The notes: generated by a model from the letters alone, not told the origin. A stretch of DNA of 64,000 nt from Microbulbifer sp. Q7 (GCF_001639145.1 NZ_LROY01000002.1:528501-592500); one strand, 5' to 3'. Shown: positions 18,099 to 31,786, counted from the stretch's first letter. A program made the numbers and translations.

Positions 18099-19271
18099 AT
18101 GAACCTGGTTCTATTTAATTTCCATGACGTGGTGCTGCTGATGACAGCGATGCAGTGCCTGTTTTTCGCGGCGCTGTTGCTGGCCACGAATACCAGTCGG
18201 CAAGCCAGCACTTACTTCCTCGCGGCCTTCCTGTTCGCGCACGCGTTTATTCCGCTGCACGAGTTGGTGCTGTGGGGCGCCGAGTTCAAGTTTGCGGTGC
18301 GTGAATGGTTGCCGCAGGTCTATTTTCTTGGCGGCTTTGCTTATTACCTCGATGGCATGTTGCTGTTCTTTTGTGTGAAATCCCTCATCTTTCGTGACTT
18401 TTCCCTGCGTCCGAGAGATGCGATGCACCTGCTGCCGTTTGTGCTGGCACTGGTATATATGAGTGCGGTCTTCTTCCGTTTGCCCCTGGAGCAGCGCCTT
18501 GAACTCATCAGCAGCGAGTCTCTGGTGTATGGCTGGCACTACGTGCTGGTGGAGTTCTTGTGCAAGGTGTTGCGCGTGGCCTATTGCCTGTGGTCGCTGT
18601 GGTTGATCGTCCATTACACCCATCGCCTGAAGTCCACCCACTCCAATGTGGAGAAGGTGGATGTCACCTGGATCAAGGTGCTGGTCGCGGGCTTTATGCT
18701 GGTGATGTTGATGGAGGTGGTGCTGAGTGTCGCCAAAATGTTCAGCTTGTATCAGCATTACGATTTGGGGGTGTTCGAAAGAATCGGCCTGACTGGCTAT
18801 TACACCGTATTTGTTCTGGTGAACTTGCTGGTGTTTACTGGTGTGCGCTATTTCGCCAGCTTCGAATCCCTGCGCCAGCCCGAGAAAGTGCGCAAGCCGT
18901 CTGGCGAGCAGGTGTTCAACCCCGTTCTGGCGGAAGAAATTGACCGCAAGATGCGCGCCGAGAAGCTTTACCTGCAACCGGATGTCACCATTGACCTACT
19001 GGCCGAGAGCCTGGCGATCCCCACCCGTGACCTGTCGATGGTGATCAACCGGCACTTTAAGATGAATTTTTACGAATTTATTAACCGTTATCGTATTCAG
19101 GAGGCCATGCGCCTGCTGCGCAGTGCCGATGGGGAAGGAAAGACCATTACCGACATCTATTTGGAAGTGGGTTTTAACAGTAAATCCGTGTTCAATACCT
19201 TCTTTAAGAAGGCCGCGGGCATGACCCCGTCCCAGTACCGCCGTGCGGACACCGTACCGCAAATCGCCTGA
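18099..19271 (+). CDS. Membrane-embedded AraC-family transcriptional regulator (second copy)
   Basis: The 390-residue protein begins MNLVLFNFHDVVLLMT, matching the pattern of the regulator at 7097. About seven hydrophobic helices fill residues 1-245. A cytosolic AraC-type DNA-binding domain follows (about 275-385, with IDLLAESLAIPTRDLSMVIN and YLEVGFNSKSVFNTFFKK). It is divergent from the GH5 enzyme and likely controls it and the second TonB receptor through the shared half-sites. No strong ribosome site is visible; the start is placed by the conserved N-terminus. Confidence 0.87.
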   Translation: MNLVLFNFHDVVLLMTAMQCLFFAALLLATNTSRQASTYFLAAFLFAHAFIPLHELVLWGAEFKFAVREWLPQVYFLGGFAYYLDGMLLFFCVKSLIFRDFSLRPRDAMHLLPFVLALVYMSAVFFRLPLEQRLELISSESLVYGWHYVLVEFLCKVLRVAYCLWSLWLIVHYTHRLKSTHSNVEKVDVTWIKVLVAGFMLVMLMEVVLSVAKMFSLYQHYDLGVFERIGLTGYYTVFVLVNLLVFTGVRYFASFESLRQPEKVRKPSGEQVFNPVLAEEIDRKMRAEKLYLQPDVTIDLLAESLAIPTRDLSMVINRHFKMNFYEFINRYRIQEAMRLLRSADGEGKTITDIYLEVGFNSKSVFNTFFKKAAGMTPSQYRRADTVPQIA

Positions 19272-19330
19272 CCGCCAGATAGCGTGATGGCAGGTGCTGT
19301 CCACCTGCGATCACCGGATGGCGGGTATAC

Positions 19331-19378
19331 TCTATGTCGCCAATACTCTGTGTCGCCAATACATCGTCTCGCCAATAC
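19331..19378. repeat. Three tandem 16-bp repeats upstream of tilS
   Basis: Units TCTATGTCGCCAATAC (19331-19346), TCTGTGTCGCCAATAC (19347-19362) and ATCGTCTCGCCAATAC (19363-19378) are adjacent; the second differs from the first by one base and the third shares the last ten. They end 20 bases before the tilS start. Confidence 0.8.
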
Positions 19379-19398
19379 ACCACCTCAACTGCCTGCCT

Positions 19399-20700
19399 AT
19401 GTCCGACATTGCCGCTAAATTGACCGGTGCGCTGCAGAGCGCACTGCAGCGTTACCCGGTATCGGGGCAGCGGTGGCTGGGTTTTTCCGGCGGCCTGGAT
19501 TCCACCGTGCTGTTACATCTGCTTGCCAAGGCCGACGTTCCGTTCACCGCGCTGCACATCAATCATGGCTTGAGTGCGCGCGCGGCGTCATGGCAGGCGA
19601 GCTGTGCGGCGCTGGCGGATCGTTTGGGCGTTGCATTTGTCGCCCGGTCGGTGGACGTGGACCGCGCCGATGGCGGTCTCGAGCAGGGGGCGAGGCACGC
19701 CCGCTACCGCGCTTTCGAGCGGGTCATGGGGCCGGGCGACCAGATACTGCTCGCTCACCACGCCGATGACCAGGCCGAGACCTTTTTGCTGAGGCTGTTG
19801 CGCGGCGCCGGGGTGCTCGGACTGGGTGGCATGCCGGAATGGCGCCCGCTGGGGCACGAGCGGGATGGCAAAAGCCTGCTGCGGCCATTAATGGCGGCAA
19901 GCCGAGCGGAACTGGAAACCTACGCCCGCGCGCAGGGCTTGCCGTGGATTGAAGACGAGAGCAATGCCGATCTTTCGATTGACCGGAATTATCTTCGTAG
20001 TCAGGTGTTGCCCCCGCTGGCGCAGCGCTGGCCGGTGCATGCGCGGATAGCGCGGGCGACGGAAAATCTGCGGGACGCCGCGGCTCTGTTGGGTGAGTTG
20101 GCGGAGCAAGATCTGCAGACCTGCGATTGTCGCCGCGAGGCATTCGGGCAGAGCGTTGATCTTGCGCCGTTTGCCAAACTCTCCGGCGCGCGCCGCAAAA
20201 ACGCCCTGCGTGGCTGGTTGCAACAGGTCGGGGCGGGTATGCCCGAGGCGGCCCAGCTGGAGCAGGCCTTGCAACAGGTTGGCGCCGATGATGATGCGGT
20301 GCCGGCCGTCTCCCTGGGAGAGCGGGTGTTGCGCCGCTATCGCGATCGCCTGTATCTCACACCACAATTGCAACCTTTGGATGCTATTGATGGAGGTGAG
20401 ATTCGGTGGGACGGATCAAGCCAGCTGGCATTGCCGGGCCACTGGGGGCTTTTGCCCAGTGCCCAGTGGCCCGTGGCCGACTATCGGGTTCGCTTCCGTA
20501 TTGGCGGCGAAAGAGCCAAACCGCGAGAGCGGCATCACTCCCAGACCCTGAAAAAGCTGTTGCAGGAGTATGCTCTTCCGCCGTGGCTGCGGGATCGTGT
20601 ACCACTGATCTACCGGGCGCAGGAGCTGGTGGCTGTCGGCGACCTGTTTGTCACGGCGGATGGGCCCGCAAAGCCACCAATTTGGCGGTTTTTAGATTGA
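19399..20700 (+). CDS. tilS: tRNA(Ile)-lysidine synthase
   Basis: The 433-residue protein carries the PP-loop GFSGGLDSTVLLHLL near residue 30, the HHADDQAETFLLRLLRGAG motif near residue 115 and the C-terminal substrate-binding domains ending PIWRFLD. TilS uses ATP and lysine to convert C34 of the AUA-reading tRNA(Ile) to lysidine. I start at MSDIAAKLTG; 35 in-frame residues upstream come from the tandem repeat and are not conserved-looking. No good ribosome site is seen. It is upstream of pyrG in the same direction. Confidence 0.93.
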   Translation: MSDIAAKLTGALQSALQRYPVSGQRWLGFSGGLDSTVLLHLLAKADVPFTALHINHGLSARAASWQASCAALADRLGVAFVARSVDVDRADGGLEQGARHARYRAFERVMGPGDQILLAHHADDQAETFLLRLLRGAGVLGLGGMPEWRPLGHERDGKSLLRPLMAASRAELETYARAQGLPWIEDESNADLSIDRNYLRSQVLPPLAQRWPVHARIARATENLRDAAALLGELAEQDLQTCDCRREAFGQSVDLAPFAKLSGARRKNALRGWLQQVGAGMPEAAQLEQALQQVGADDDAVPAVSLGERVLRRYRDRLYLTPQLQPLDAIDGGEIRWDGSSQLALPGHWGLLPSAQWPVADYRVRFRIGGERAKPRERHHSQTLKKLLQEYALPPWLRDRVPLIYRAQELVAVGDLFVTADGPAKPPIWRFLD

Positions 20701-20812
20701 GCAGAAACTGCCTTTCTGGTAGTCTGGCGTCCCATCTCAAAGGCACCGGGTTGCACCAGTCTGCACGCCCGAGCCAGTCCCGCACGCCCGTACCCGTCGG
20801 GCATTCAACTGA

Positions 20813-22453
<1,641 letters not shown>

Positions 22454-22516
22454 TGGTTGGTCGTCAGGCACGGCCGCGCAATCGCGGTCGCGCCTGGTGT
22501 ATTCAAAATGCATTGA

Positions 22517-23401
<885 letters not shown>

Positions 23402-23411
23402 TAACAAATAA

Positions 23412-24785
<1,374 letters not shown>

Positions 24786-24854
24786 TTCAGTAAGCTCGGT
24801 AAACTGGCTGGAACTCGTACCGGAACTCGAATCGAGGACTCCGATGCGAAGGCG

Positions 24855-24958
24855 CTGCTGCCGGTGCCCCTTCCCGGGACCTTCTGCGACAGGGATGTCG
24901 CGGAAGAGCCCCCATGGATGGGTTCACGGCGTGTCCCGGGAAGGGGCACCGGCAGCAG
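24855..24958. repeat. Large palindromic (REP/MITE-like) element between eno and ftsB
   Basis: Perfect 26-bp inverted arms (24855-24880 and 24933-24958, beginning CTGCTGCCGGTGCCCC) enclose 52 bases. Inside are two further hairpins: CTTCTGCGACA with TGTCGCGGAAG (11 bp, one G-U pair, loop GGGA) and GAGCCC with GGGTTC. The whole can fold as a three-way cloverleaf. It has no coding capacity and looks like a dispersed repeat; it may also act as the eno terminator. Confidence 0.8.
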
Positions 24959-25016
24959 GGCCGCCACGAAAATGAATTCGTGCGAACCCCGAAACGCCAG
25001 ATAGAGAACAAAACAA

Positions 25017-25331
25017 ATGAAATGGCTGCTGGCAATCCTCACAGTGCTTTTGCTGATGACCCAATACCGATTGTGGGTGGGGGAGGGCAGCTTTGCCGAA
25101 GTGACGCGACTCGAGCGTCAACTGGATGAGCAGCAACAAAAAAATGCCGCGCTCGCACGGGAAAACCGCCAGTTGTTACGCGAGGTGCGCAGCCTCAAGG
25201 AAGGCACGGACGGCGTCGAAGCCAAAGCGCGTTACGACCTCGGCCTGATTAAAGAAGGCGAAACCCTGTTTATTTTTCTCGACCAGGACCAGCATAAGAA
25301 CCCTGGGAAGTCACAGCGAGAAAAAGAATGA
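25017..25331 (+). CDS. ftsB: Cell division protein FtsB
   Basis: The 104-residue protein has one N-terminal membrane helix (MKWLLAILTVLLLMTQYRLW), a periplasmic coiled coil (about 27-65, LERQLDEQQQKNAALARENR) and a conserved GVEAKARYDLGLIKEGETLF end. It is the bitopic divisome protein that joins FtsL and FtsQ. Its stop overlaps the ispD start (ATGA), an arrangement typical of the ftsB-ispD-ispF operon. Confidence 0.93.
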   Translation: MKWLLAILTVLLLMTQYRLWVGEGSFAEVTRLERQLDEQQQKNAALARENRQLLREVRSLKEGTDGVEAKARYDLGLIKEGETLFIFLDQDQHKNPGKSQREKE

Positions 25332-26077
25332 CTACCGTAGAAACCCCACCTGAAACGGGCTACTGGGTCATAGTCCCCGCTGCCGGATCCGGCAAGCGTA
25401 TGGGCGCAGACAAGCCCAAACAATACCTGCCTCTGGCTGGCAAACCCCTGATCGCCCACACCCTGGACAACATACTCCGCTGGCCCGGCGTTGCCGGCGT
25501 TGTTGTCGCCATCGCAGCGGACGACCACGAGTTTGCTACCCTCGCCGGGGCGCAGGACCCTAAAGTTCACACCGTAACCGGTGGCGCAGAGCGGGCGGAT
25601 TCCGTCCTCGCCGCACTCCATTATTTAAGCGCGCGCACCGCACCGGATACCACCGTACTGGTCCACGATGCGGCTCGCCCGCTGGTCAGTAAACGCGATA
25701 TCGCCAAACTCCTGTCCGCCGGCCCCATCGCGCTGCTCGCCCAGCCCGCCAGCGATACCGTCAAACAATCGCAAGCCGATCAGGGCAGCCCCCGGGTCAG
25801 CCAGACCCTGCCGCGCGCGCAGATCTGGCTTGCGCAGACACCGCAGAAAGCCCCGCTTGAGCGCTTGCGTAGCGCATTGCAGGCCGGGCTCGCCCAGTAC
25901 CCGGAAGCCATCACCGATGAGGCCAGTGCACTGGAGCTGGCAGGCGATGAACCTGAACTGGTGGCAGCCTGCCGCAGCAACTTCAAGGTCACGCATCCCG
26001 CCGACCTCATGCTCGCGGAAGCCCTGCTGCAGCATCGGCAAACACTGGATCAAATACAGTCAGGAATCGAACAATGA
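25328..26077 (+). CDS. ispD: 2-C-methyl-D-erythritol 4-phosphate cytidylyltransferase
   Basis: The 249-residue enzyme of the MEP isoprenoid pathway shows the nucleotide-binding [19 protein letters not shown] near residue 17, the [12 protein letters not shown] motif and [12 protein letters not shown] with ITDEASALE. It transfers CMP to methylerythritol phosphate. Start and stop overlap ftsB and ispF (both ATGA), indicating coupled translation. Confidence 0.95.
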   Translation: MTTVETPPETGYWVIVPAAGSGKRMGADKPKQYLPLAGKPLIAHTLDNILRWPGVAGVVVAIAADDHEFATLAGAQDPKVHTVTGGAERADSVLAALHYLSARTAPDTTVLVHDAARPLVSKRDIAKLLSAGPIALLAQPASDTVKQSQADQGSPRVSQTLPRAQIWLAQTPQKAPLERLRSALQAGLAQYPEAITDEASALELAGDEPELVAACRSNFKVTHPADLMLAEALLQHRQTLDQIQSGIEQ

Positions 26078-26574
26078 GTTTCAGAATAGGGCAGGGCATT
26101 GATGTGCACGCCTTCGGTCCCGGTGCCCACGTTGTCCTCGGGGGTGTCACCATTCCCCATGAACAGGGCCTGGTAGCCCACTCCGACGGTGATGTACTGC
26201 TGCACGCCCTGGCGGATGCCCTGCTGGGGGCGCTTGCGCTGGGCGACATCGGCAAGCACTTTCCGGATACCGATGCGCGTTATGCCGGTGCCGACAGCCG
26301 CGCATTGCTGAGGCATGTGGTTGCATTGATTCACACGCACGGTTACCGGTTAATCAATGCCGATGCCACCCTGATTGCGCAGGCACCCAGGATGGCACCT
26401 CATATCGACGCCATGCGGGAAAACATTGCCGCTGACTGTCAGACCTCCAGCAGTGCAATCAGCGTGAAGGCGACGACCAGTGAAAAGCTCGGCTTTACCG
26501 GGCGCAAGGAGGGCATTGCGGCACAGGCCGTGGTGCTATTAGAGCAGTGCCCAGTGACAGGAACGGCCTCGTGA
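26074..26574 (+). CDS. ispF: 2-C-methyl-D-erythritol 2,4-cyclodiphosphate synthase
   Basis: The 166-residue enzyme follows ispD with an ATGA overlap. It has the zinc-binding [11 protein letters not shown] (Asp9 and His11), [30 protein letters not shown] and the C-terminal [20 protein letters not shown]. It cyclises CDP-methylerythritol 2-phosphate. Length matches the family. Confidence 0.96.
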   Translation: MSFRIGQGIDVHAFGPGAHVVLGGVTIPHEQGLVAHSDGDVLLHALADALLGALALGDIGKHFPDTDARYAGADSRALLRHVVALIHTHGYRLINADATLIAQAPRMAPHIDAMRENIAADCQTSSSAISVKATTSEKLGFTGRKEGIAAQAVVLLEQCPVTGTAS

Positions 26575-27575
26575 CGGAACCGAATACCCAGCCCTGGGAC
26601 CTCGACTGGCCACGCGCCCTCGGCGGCGCCGCCATTCGCGCTGACTTCCGCACCGAACCCGAGGATTTTGTGGTGGATGAGCTGGCCGCACCGGAGCGGG
26701 CCACCGCGTCCGGAGAGGGCGAGCATGTCCTGATACAGATTAAAAAGCGCGGTGCCAACACCGGCTTTGTGGCCCAGCAGCTGGCACAGCTGGCCGGAGT
26801 GCAAAGCAAGGATGTGGGCTACTACGGCCTGAAGGACCGGCACGCGGTTACCACCCAGTGGTTCAGTGTGTGGCTGGCGCAAAAACCGGAGCCTGAATGG
26901 CAGCGCGTTAACAGCGATGAAATCTCGGTACTCCAGCATTATCGTGGGCTGCGCAAACTGCGGCGCGGGGATCACCTGGGTAACCGGTTCCAGATCCGTT
27001 TGCGCAATGTGCAGGGGGACCGGGTAAAGGCGGACGAGGTGCTGGCACAGATGCCAGGCGGGGTGCCCAACTATTTTGGCGAGCAGCGCTTTGGTCACCA
27101 TGGGGGGAACCTGGATCTGGTCAATCGTCTGGTTGCCGACCAGCAGGCCGGCAAGCGCGGCCGAGTTCCCCGCAACCAGAAGGCATTTGCCATGTCCGCC
27201 GCGCGCAGCTGGTTGTTCAATCAGGTACTGGCATCGCGTGTCCGGCAGGGAAATTGGCTTGAGGCTCTCAGTGGGGAGCCGGAGCCGCAAGGGTCCGGGC
27301 CGCTGTGGGGGCGGGGACGCAATTTGGCCAGCGATGTGCAACTGGCTCTGGAGGAGGCGGCGATGGCGCCGTGGAAACCATGGTGCGACTGGCTGGAGCA
27401 TTGCGGTCTCAGTCAGGAGCGACGTGCGTTGCTGCTGGTACCACAAGGATTTCAGGCCACCTGGGAAGGGGATGACCTCACGCTCAACTTTGCCCTGCCG
27501 CCGGGCACTTTCGCGACGGCGGTATTGCGGGAATTGGCAGAACTAGCCAATCTATCCGCCAGCACAATAAAATAA
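26571..27575 (+). CDS. truD: tRNA pseudouridine(13) synthase
   Basis: The 334-residue protein has [27 protein letters not shown], the catalytic Asp in [17 protein letters not shown] and [14 protein letters not shown], all typical of TruD. I use the GTG at 26571, which overlaps the ispF stop and has AGGA eight bases upstream; a GTG at 26547 would add eight residues and is less well supported. It modifies U13 of tRNA(Glu). Confidence 0.93.
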   Translation: MTEPNTQPWDLDWPRALGGAAIRADFRTEPEDFVVDELAAPERATASGEGEHVLIQIKKRGANTGFVAQQLAQLAGVQSKDVGYYGLKDRHAVTTQWFSVWLAQKPEPEWQRVNSDEISVLQHYRGLRKLRRGDHLGNRFQIRLRNVQGDRVKADEVLAQMPGGVPNYFGEQRFGHHGGNLDLVNRLVADQQAGKRGRVPRNQKAFAMSAARSWLFNQVLASRVRQGNWLEALSGEPEPQGSGPLWGRGRNLASDVQLALEEAAMAPWKPWCDWLEHCGLSQERRALLLVPQGFQATWEGDDLTLNFALPPGTFATAVLRELAELANLSASTIK

Positions 27576-27694
27576 ACGACAACAAAATGTGACCGGTGGC
27601 ACAATCGTGGCCCCGGCCAATCGCCGGATTTCAACCATTTGCCGCTTTGGAAGCGGTAACCGGCGGTCCGCTTGCAGGGAGACTGTGCGTCCTT

Positions 27695-28366
27695 ATGGAT
27701 CGATTTAGACACGAAGGCCTGGGTATGACCTCCCAGCGCACCCGTAATCGGCTGATTCAACGGCTGCGGGATGAAGGTATCAGCAGCGAAGAAGTGCTGA
27801 ATGTGATGGCATCGACCCCTCGTCACCTGTTTCTGGATGAGGCGTTGGCCATTCGTGCCTATGAGGATACGGCACTGCCCATCGGATACGGACAGACAAT
27901 TTCCCAGCCTTATATTGTTGCGCGCATGACCGAATTGCTGATGAGTCGTGCTCGCTCCCGCGCGCGCGTCCTTGAAGTAGGCGCCGGTTCCGGATACCAG
28001 ACCGCCATTCTGGCCCGCCTGGTCGACAAGTTGTACTCGGTAGAGCGGGTAGAGCCACTGTTGATCAAGGCCCGGCAACGTATGCGGGAGCTGGGTATCT
28101 TCAATGTGGAAATGCGGCTGAGTAACGGCGGTTTCGGTTGGCCCGAGCAAGCCCCTTTCGATGCGATTCTGTGCGCGGCGGCACCGGCCAGCGTTCCCGA
28201 TGAGCTTCGGGAACAACTCGCGCCCGGGGGCGTGTTGGTGATACCGGTCGGGAGCGACCGTCAGTACCTGACTATTGTCACGCGCAGTGAAGATGGCAGT
28301 CGGTTTGATGTGGAGAAAGCGGAGCCTGTCCGTTTCGTTCCGCTGCTGAGCGGCGTGGTGCGCTGA
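27695..28366 (+). CDS. pcm: Protein-L-isoaspartate O-methyltransferase
   Basis: The 223-residue protein begins MDRFRHEGLGMTSQRTR and carries TPRHLFLDEAL, ALPIGYGQTISQPYIVARMT and the SAM-binding LEVGAGSGYQTAILA, ending with the family's PVRFVPL. It methylates L-isoaspartyl residues for repair. Starts at 27596 (GTG) or 27725 (ATG) are possible; 27695 matches the usual N-terminus. It comes straight after truD; the surE gene often found here is absent. The downstream gene starts inside its stop codon. Confidence 0.92.
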   Translation: MDRFRHEGLGMTSQRTRNRLIQRLRDEGISSEEVLNVMASTPRHLFLDEALAIRAYEDTALPIGYGQTISQPYIVARMTELLMSRARSRARVLEVGAGSGYQTAILARLVDKLYSVERVEPLLIKARQRMRELGIFNVEMRLSNGGFGWPEQAPFDAILCAAAPASVPDELREQLAPGGVLVIPVGSDRQYLTIVTRSEDGSRFDVEKAEPVRFVPLLSGVVR

Positions 28367-29316
28367 TGGCCGGACTACTGAAAAATCGTTATTGGGGTAT
28401 TGCCGCGCGGGGATTGGCCATGGGGGCGGCCGATGTGGTACCGGGTGTCTCCGGAGGCACCATTGCCTTTATTACCGGCATCTATCAGGAACTGCTGGAC
28501 TCCCTGAGCCGGATTGGTCCCCACACGCTCACCATTTTACGCAGGCAAGGGTTCGCCGCCGCCTGGCGTCAGATCAACGGCACCTTTCTGCTAGCACTTT
28601 TTTCGGGCGTTCTGGTCAGTATTTTCAGTCTCGCACGCCTGATTGGCTATCTGCTGGATCAATACCCCATCGTCGTCTGGAGTTTCTTTTTTGGCCTGAT
28701 ACTGGCGTCTGTGGTGCCGATTGTGCGCCGTGTTCCCCGTTGGAACCCTTCGTGTTGGCTGGCGCTGTTACTGGGCGTGGCGCTGGCGGTGCTGATCAGT
28801 GAAATGCGCCCGACAGAAGTCCCTGCCAACCCCTATACCCTCTTTCTCTCGGGTGCCCTGGCCATCTGCGCCATGATCCTGCCGGGAATCTCGGGGTCCT
28901 TTATTCTGTTGATGATCGGCATATACCCCAAGGTCATCGCGGCAGTGCATGAGCTGCAGTTCAGTGCACTCACCTGGTTTGCCGCTGGTGCCATCGCCGG
29001 GCTGCTGTTGTTTAGCCGTCTGCTCTCCTGGCTCATGCACCGATTTCCTTCCGTGACACTGACGTTTCTGGTGGGGGTCTTACTGGGTAGCTTGAAAATC
29101 GTCTGGCCCTGGAAATTGGCAGTAGAGGGCTCGGCCAGCGTGGGGGACAAAGTTGCGCCCTTGATGTCCAATGTGCTGCCCGGTCAGTTTGCCGCAAGTT
29201 CTGGACAGCCATCCTTTATAGTGGAGGCGGTGCTCGCAGCAGTGCTTGCGGTGGTGTTAGTGCTGGGGCTTGAATGGTTACACTGGCGCTTTGTCGGAAA
29301 AGTCGTACACCGATAA
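28366..29316 (+). CDS. DUF368 membrane protein, PopT-type polyprenyl-phosphate transporter
   Basis: The 316-residue integral membrane protein has about nine or ten hydrophobic helices and two DUF368 hallmark motifs: ADVVPGVSGGTIAFITGIY near residue 22 and a second inverted-repeat copy ICAMILPGISGSFILLMIGIY near residue 170. DUF368 (PopT) proteins have been implicated in recycling undecaprenyl phosphate across the inner membrane. The ATG shares a base with the pcm stop, so it is translated with pcm. Its place between pcm and nlpD ties it to the envelope genes of this operon. The substrate assignment comes from the family, not from this sequence. Confidence 0.88.
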   Translation: MAGLLKNRYWGIAARGLAMGAADVVPGVSGGTIAFITGIYQELLDSLSRIGPHTLTILRRQGFAAAWRQINGTFLLALFSGVLVSIFSLARLIGYLLDQYPIVVWSFFFGLILASVVPIVRRVPRWNPSCWLALLLGVALAVLISEMRPTEVPANPYTLFLSGALAICAMILPGISGSFILLMIGIYPKVIAAVHELQFSALTWFAAGAIAGLLLFSRLLSWLMHRFPSVTLTFLVGVLLGSLKIVWPWKLAVEGSASVGDKVAPLMSNVLPGQFAASSGQPSFIVEAVLAAVLAVVLVLGLEWLHWRFVGKVVHR

Positions 29317-29525
29317 CGGGAAAAGGCGTACAAGCCCGGGGGGATTTACCGCGGTGGGAATTGTCGCCTGACTTACGGGTCTGACGTGACAGCTGTTCTG
29401 GAGAAAAGCTTTTCACTCCAGGAGGAAAGGTGGCCAGATTTTTTCGCCGCCGACGAGGGGTAAATCAGCACTTTTCTTTAGACACTTTTTCCATAAATGC
29501 ACCCCTTTGATGTAAAAAGAGAATA
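29317..29525. other. Intergenic region before nlpD
   Basis: The 209-base gap holds an imperfect hairpin (CTGGAG/CTCCAG around a palindromic AAAAGCTTTT, 29398-29421) and an AT-rich stretch just before nlpD that probably contains its promoter. No open frame is convincing. Confidence 0.4.
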
Positions 29526-30359
29526 ATGAATCGGCGCAAAAAACCTTCAAAAAACTCCGCCATCGCCAGAATTATGGGGCGTTTTTCGCGTCATTATTTT
29601 TTCACCATGTTGAAAATAATTGCCGCATCCCTGTTCGCGCTTGGCATGGTGGGCTGCGCCAGTAATCTTGCCCCAACGTCTTCTCTCGGGCAGCCGCCCA
29701 GCCAACGAATTCACCATCACACCGTCAGTCGCGGCGAAACCCTGTACTCGATTGCCTGGAGATATGGTAAGGATTTCAAAGAGTTAGCATATATAAACCG
29801 GATTCCGGCGCCCTACAGGATTTTCCCCGGGCAACGTCTGAAACTGACCGGTCGGGTTCCTCCCGCGGTGGTGCAGCAGCCTCCGGCTGCACCGGCGAAG
29901 ACCCGTCAGGTTGCTTCCGCACGGCCGTCCGCTGTTAAAAAAAGTGCACCGAAAGTGGCGAGCAAACCGTCAAAAAAGGTCAGTAACAAAACTGTCATAA
30001 ATTGGCGGTGGCCTGCGAAGGGGAGGGTGCTTGCCCGCTTCCAGCCAAACAACCCCCTGCGCAAGGGTGTTGATATCGCCGGGAAAAAGGGGGAATCTGT
30101 TCAGGCAGCAGCGGATGGCACAGTGATTTACGCCGGAAGTGCGTTGAGAGGGTACGGCAAGCTCTTGATCATCAAGCACAGCGAGGAGTTCCTCAGTGCG
30201 TATGCCCACAACGACAAACTACTTGTCGGTGAGGGTGCGAAGGTCAAGGCGGGGCAACGGATAGCGGAACTGGGTTCGAGTGGTACCGACCGCGATATGC
30301 TCCACTTTGAAATTCGTCGGAATGGTCAGCCGGTGGACCCGTTGGCATACCTCCCATAA
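29526..30359 (+). CDS. nlpD: NlpD-like LysM/LytM lipoprotein, amidase activator
   Basis: The 277-residue protein has a long basic N-terminus, then a lipoprotein signal with lipobox GMVGC (about residue 45), a LysM domain (about 62-107, HTVSRGETLYSIAWRYG), a Pro/Lys-rich linker and a LytM/M23 domain (about 160-276). The LytM metal ligands are not intact: the first His is replaced (RKGVDIAGK) and the HxH motif reads MLHFE. It should therefore be an activator of a cell-wall amidase (AmiC), as E. coli NlpD is, not an enzyme. A start at 29607 would shorten the n-region but lacks a ribosome site. It lies directly upstream of rpoS, the classical arrangement. Confidence 0.9.
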   Translation: MNRRKKPSKNSAIARIMGRFSRHYFFTMLKIIAASLFALGMVGCASNLAPTSSLGQPPSQRIHHHTVSRGETLYSIAWRYGKDFKELAYINRIPAPYRIFPGQRLKLTGRVPPAVVQQPPAAPAKTRQVASARPSAVKKSAPKVASKPSKKVSNKTVINWRWPAKGRVLARFQPNNPLRKGVDIAGKKGESVQAAADGTVIYAGSALRGYGKLLIIKHSEEFLSAYAHNDKLLVGEGAKVKAGQRIAELGSSGTDRDMLHFEIRRNGQPVDPLAYLP

Positions 30360-30623
30360 GGGTTTACCCGGGATGTGTCTGCTTAACTCGGTGCACAATT
30401 CCCCCATTGCCTAATGCTGTTGTGCAATAAAAATGGACTTTTATTTATAACCACTTGAGGTAGTCACCGGAATCGGCATCAACTGCCCTGCAGTGACACT
30501 GCTCACCACGATGTTGGAAGGTGAGTTGCCGGGAACGGAGGCTGTCGCGAATGACAGCGACCGATTCAGCGATCGCGAGCTGTCAACGCGGCTGATACAG
30601 GCAAAGTACAAGGAGTTGGGGAA
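30360..30623 (+). promoter_or_regulatory. rpoS leader region
   Basis: The 264 bases between nlpD and rpoS include an inverted repeat TGCACAA/TTGTGCA (about 30390-30426), a TATTTATAA stretch near 30441 that could be a promoter -10 region, and several small hairpins. An open frame from 30493 runs into rpoS in another reading frame and is not protein-like. An AAGGAG ribosome site precedes the rpoS start. Confidence 0.4.
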
Positions 30624-31700
30624 ATGGAAGCACAACGACACGATCAACTGGCGTTCGGTGCCAGAACAGATCTTTCACCCGAGACAGTGGATCGGGCTGA
30701 ACCCATCGCAGAAACCAAAACCAAGAAGAGCCGTACTCCCAGTAAAACGGCAAAAAAAAACTCTGAAACAATCTCCCACAAATCAAGCTCAGCGAAAACA
30801 ACCGCTAAAACGTCAACGCAAAAAACGACCATCCGCAAAACGGATGATGCCCACGGGCAAAAAAACCTCGATGCTACCCAGCTTTATCTAAACGAAATCG
30901 GTTTTTCCCCTCTGTTGACTGCAGAGGAAGAAGTCTACTACGCCCGCAAGGCCCTGCGAGGTGACGCGGCTGCGCGTAAGCGCATGATTGAAAGCAACCT
31001 GCGACTGGTTGTAAAAATCGCCCGCCGGTATGTCAGCCGTGGCCTGGCTTTATTGGATCTGATCGAAGAAGGTAATCTCGGTCTGATTCGCGCTGTCGAA
31101 AAATTCGACCCCGAGCGCGGATTCCGCTTCTCAACCTACGCTACCTGGTGGATTCGACAAACCATTGAGCGCGCCATCATGAATCAGACGCGGACCATCC
31201 GTCTGCCAATTCACGTGGTGAAAGAACTCAATGTGTATCTGCGCGCATCTCGCGAACTGGCACAGAAACTGGACCACGAGCCCAGTGCCGAAGAAATCGC
31301 GAATCTGCTGGAAAAGCCGGTAGAAGATGTGGAGAGAATGCTCGGCCTGAATGAACGCGTGACTTCTGTGGATACGCCAATTGGCCCATCGTCGGAAAAG
31401 ACACTGGTTGACACTATCCCGGACCAGCAGGAGTCTGACCCCGCGGAGCTACTGCAGGACAAGGATCTGTTCGACAGTATCAATCGCTGGTTAAGCGAAC
31501 TGCCCGACAAGCAGTGTGAAGTGGTTTCCCGTCGTTTCGGACTACGCGGTTACGAAGCCAGTACTCTGGAAGAGGTGGGGCGTGAAATCGGTCTGACCCG
31601 CGAGCGCGTGCGTCAGATACAGGTAGACGCGCTCAAGCGCCTGCGGGAAGTGATGGAAAGCCAGGGGCTGGATGGTATGTCCCTGTTCGCCAACCTCTGA
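30624..31700 (+). CDS. rpoS: Stationary-phase sigma factor RpoS
   Basis: The 358-residue sigma-70 family protein has a variable, Lys/Thr/Ser-rich N-terminus (residues 1-80), region 1.2 ([20 protein letters not shown]), region 2 with [19 protein letters not shown], region 3 and region 4 ending with the helix-turn-helix [20 protein letters not shown]. The [10 protein letters not shown] signature is specific to RpoS among group 2 sigmas. AAGGAG is well placed. It follows nlpD and directs the general stress and stationary-phase response. The basic N-terminal extension differs from the acidic one usual in pseudomonads. Confidence 0.96.
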   Translation: MEAQRHDQLAFGARTDLSPETVDRAEPIAETKTKKSRTPSKTAKKNSETISHKSSSAKTTAKTSTQKTTIRKTDDAHGQKNLDATQLYLNEIGFSPLLTAEEEVYYARKALRGDAAARKRMIESNLRLVVKIARRYVSRGLALLDLIEEGNLGLIRAVEKFDPERGFRFSTYATWWIRQTIERAIMNQTRTIRLPIHVVKELNVYLRASRELAQKLDHEPSAEEIANLLEKPVEDVERMLGLNERVTSVDTPIGPSSEKTLVDTIPDQQESDPAELLQDKDLFDSINRWLSELPDKQCEVVSRRFGLRGYEASTLEEVGREIGLTRERVRQIQVDALKRLREVMESQGLDGMSLFANL

Positions 31701-31786
31701 TCGACTGCGCCGGTCTGCTGGCCGTAGTATTCTGCCAGAGACCGGTGGCATCGCCCGCTGGGGAGCAGTACCCTCATTGCTAAAGG

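Noticed and set aside
31701..31786. RsmZ-like small RNA downstream of rpoS, as in pseudomonads
   Set aside because: The short gap lacks the repeated GGA loops; only a terminator hairpin is supported.
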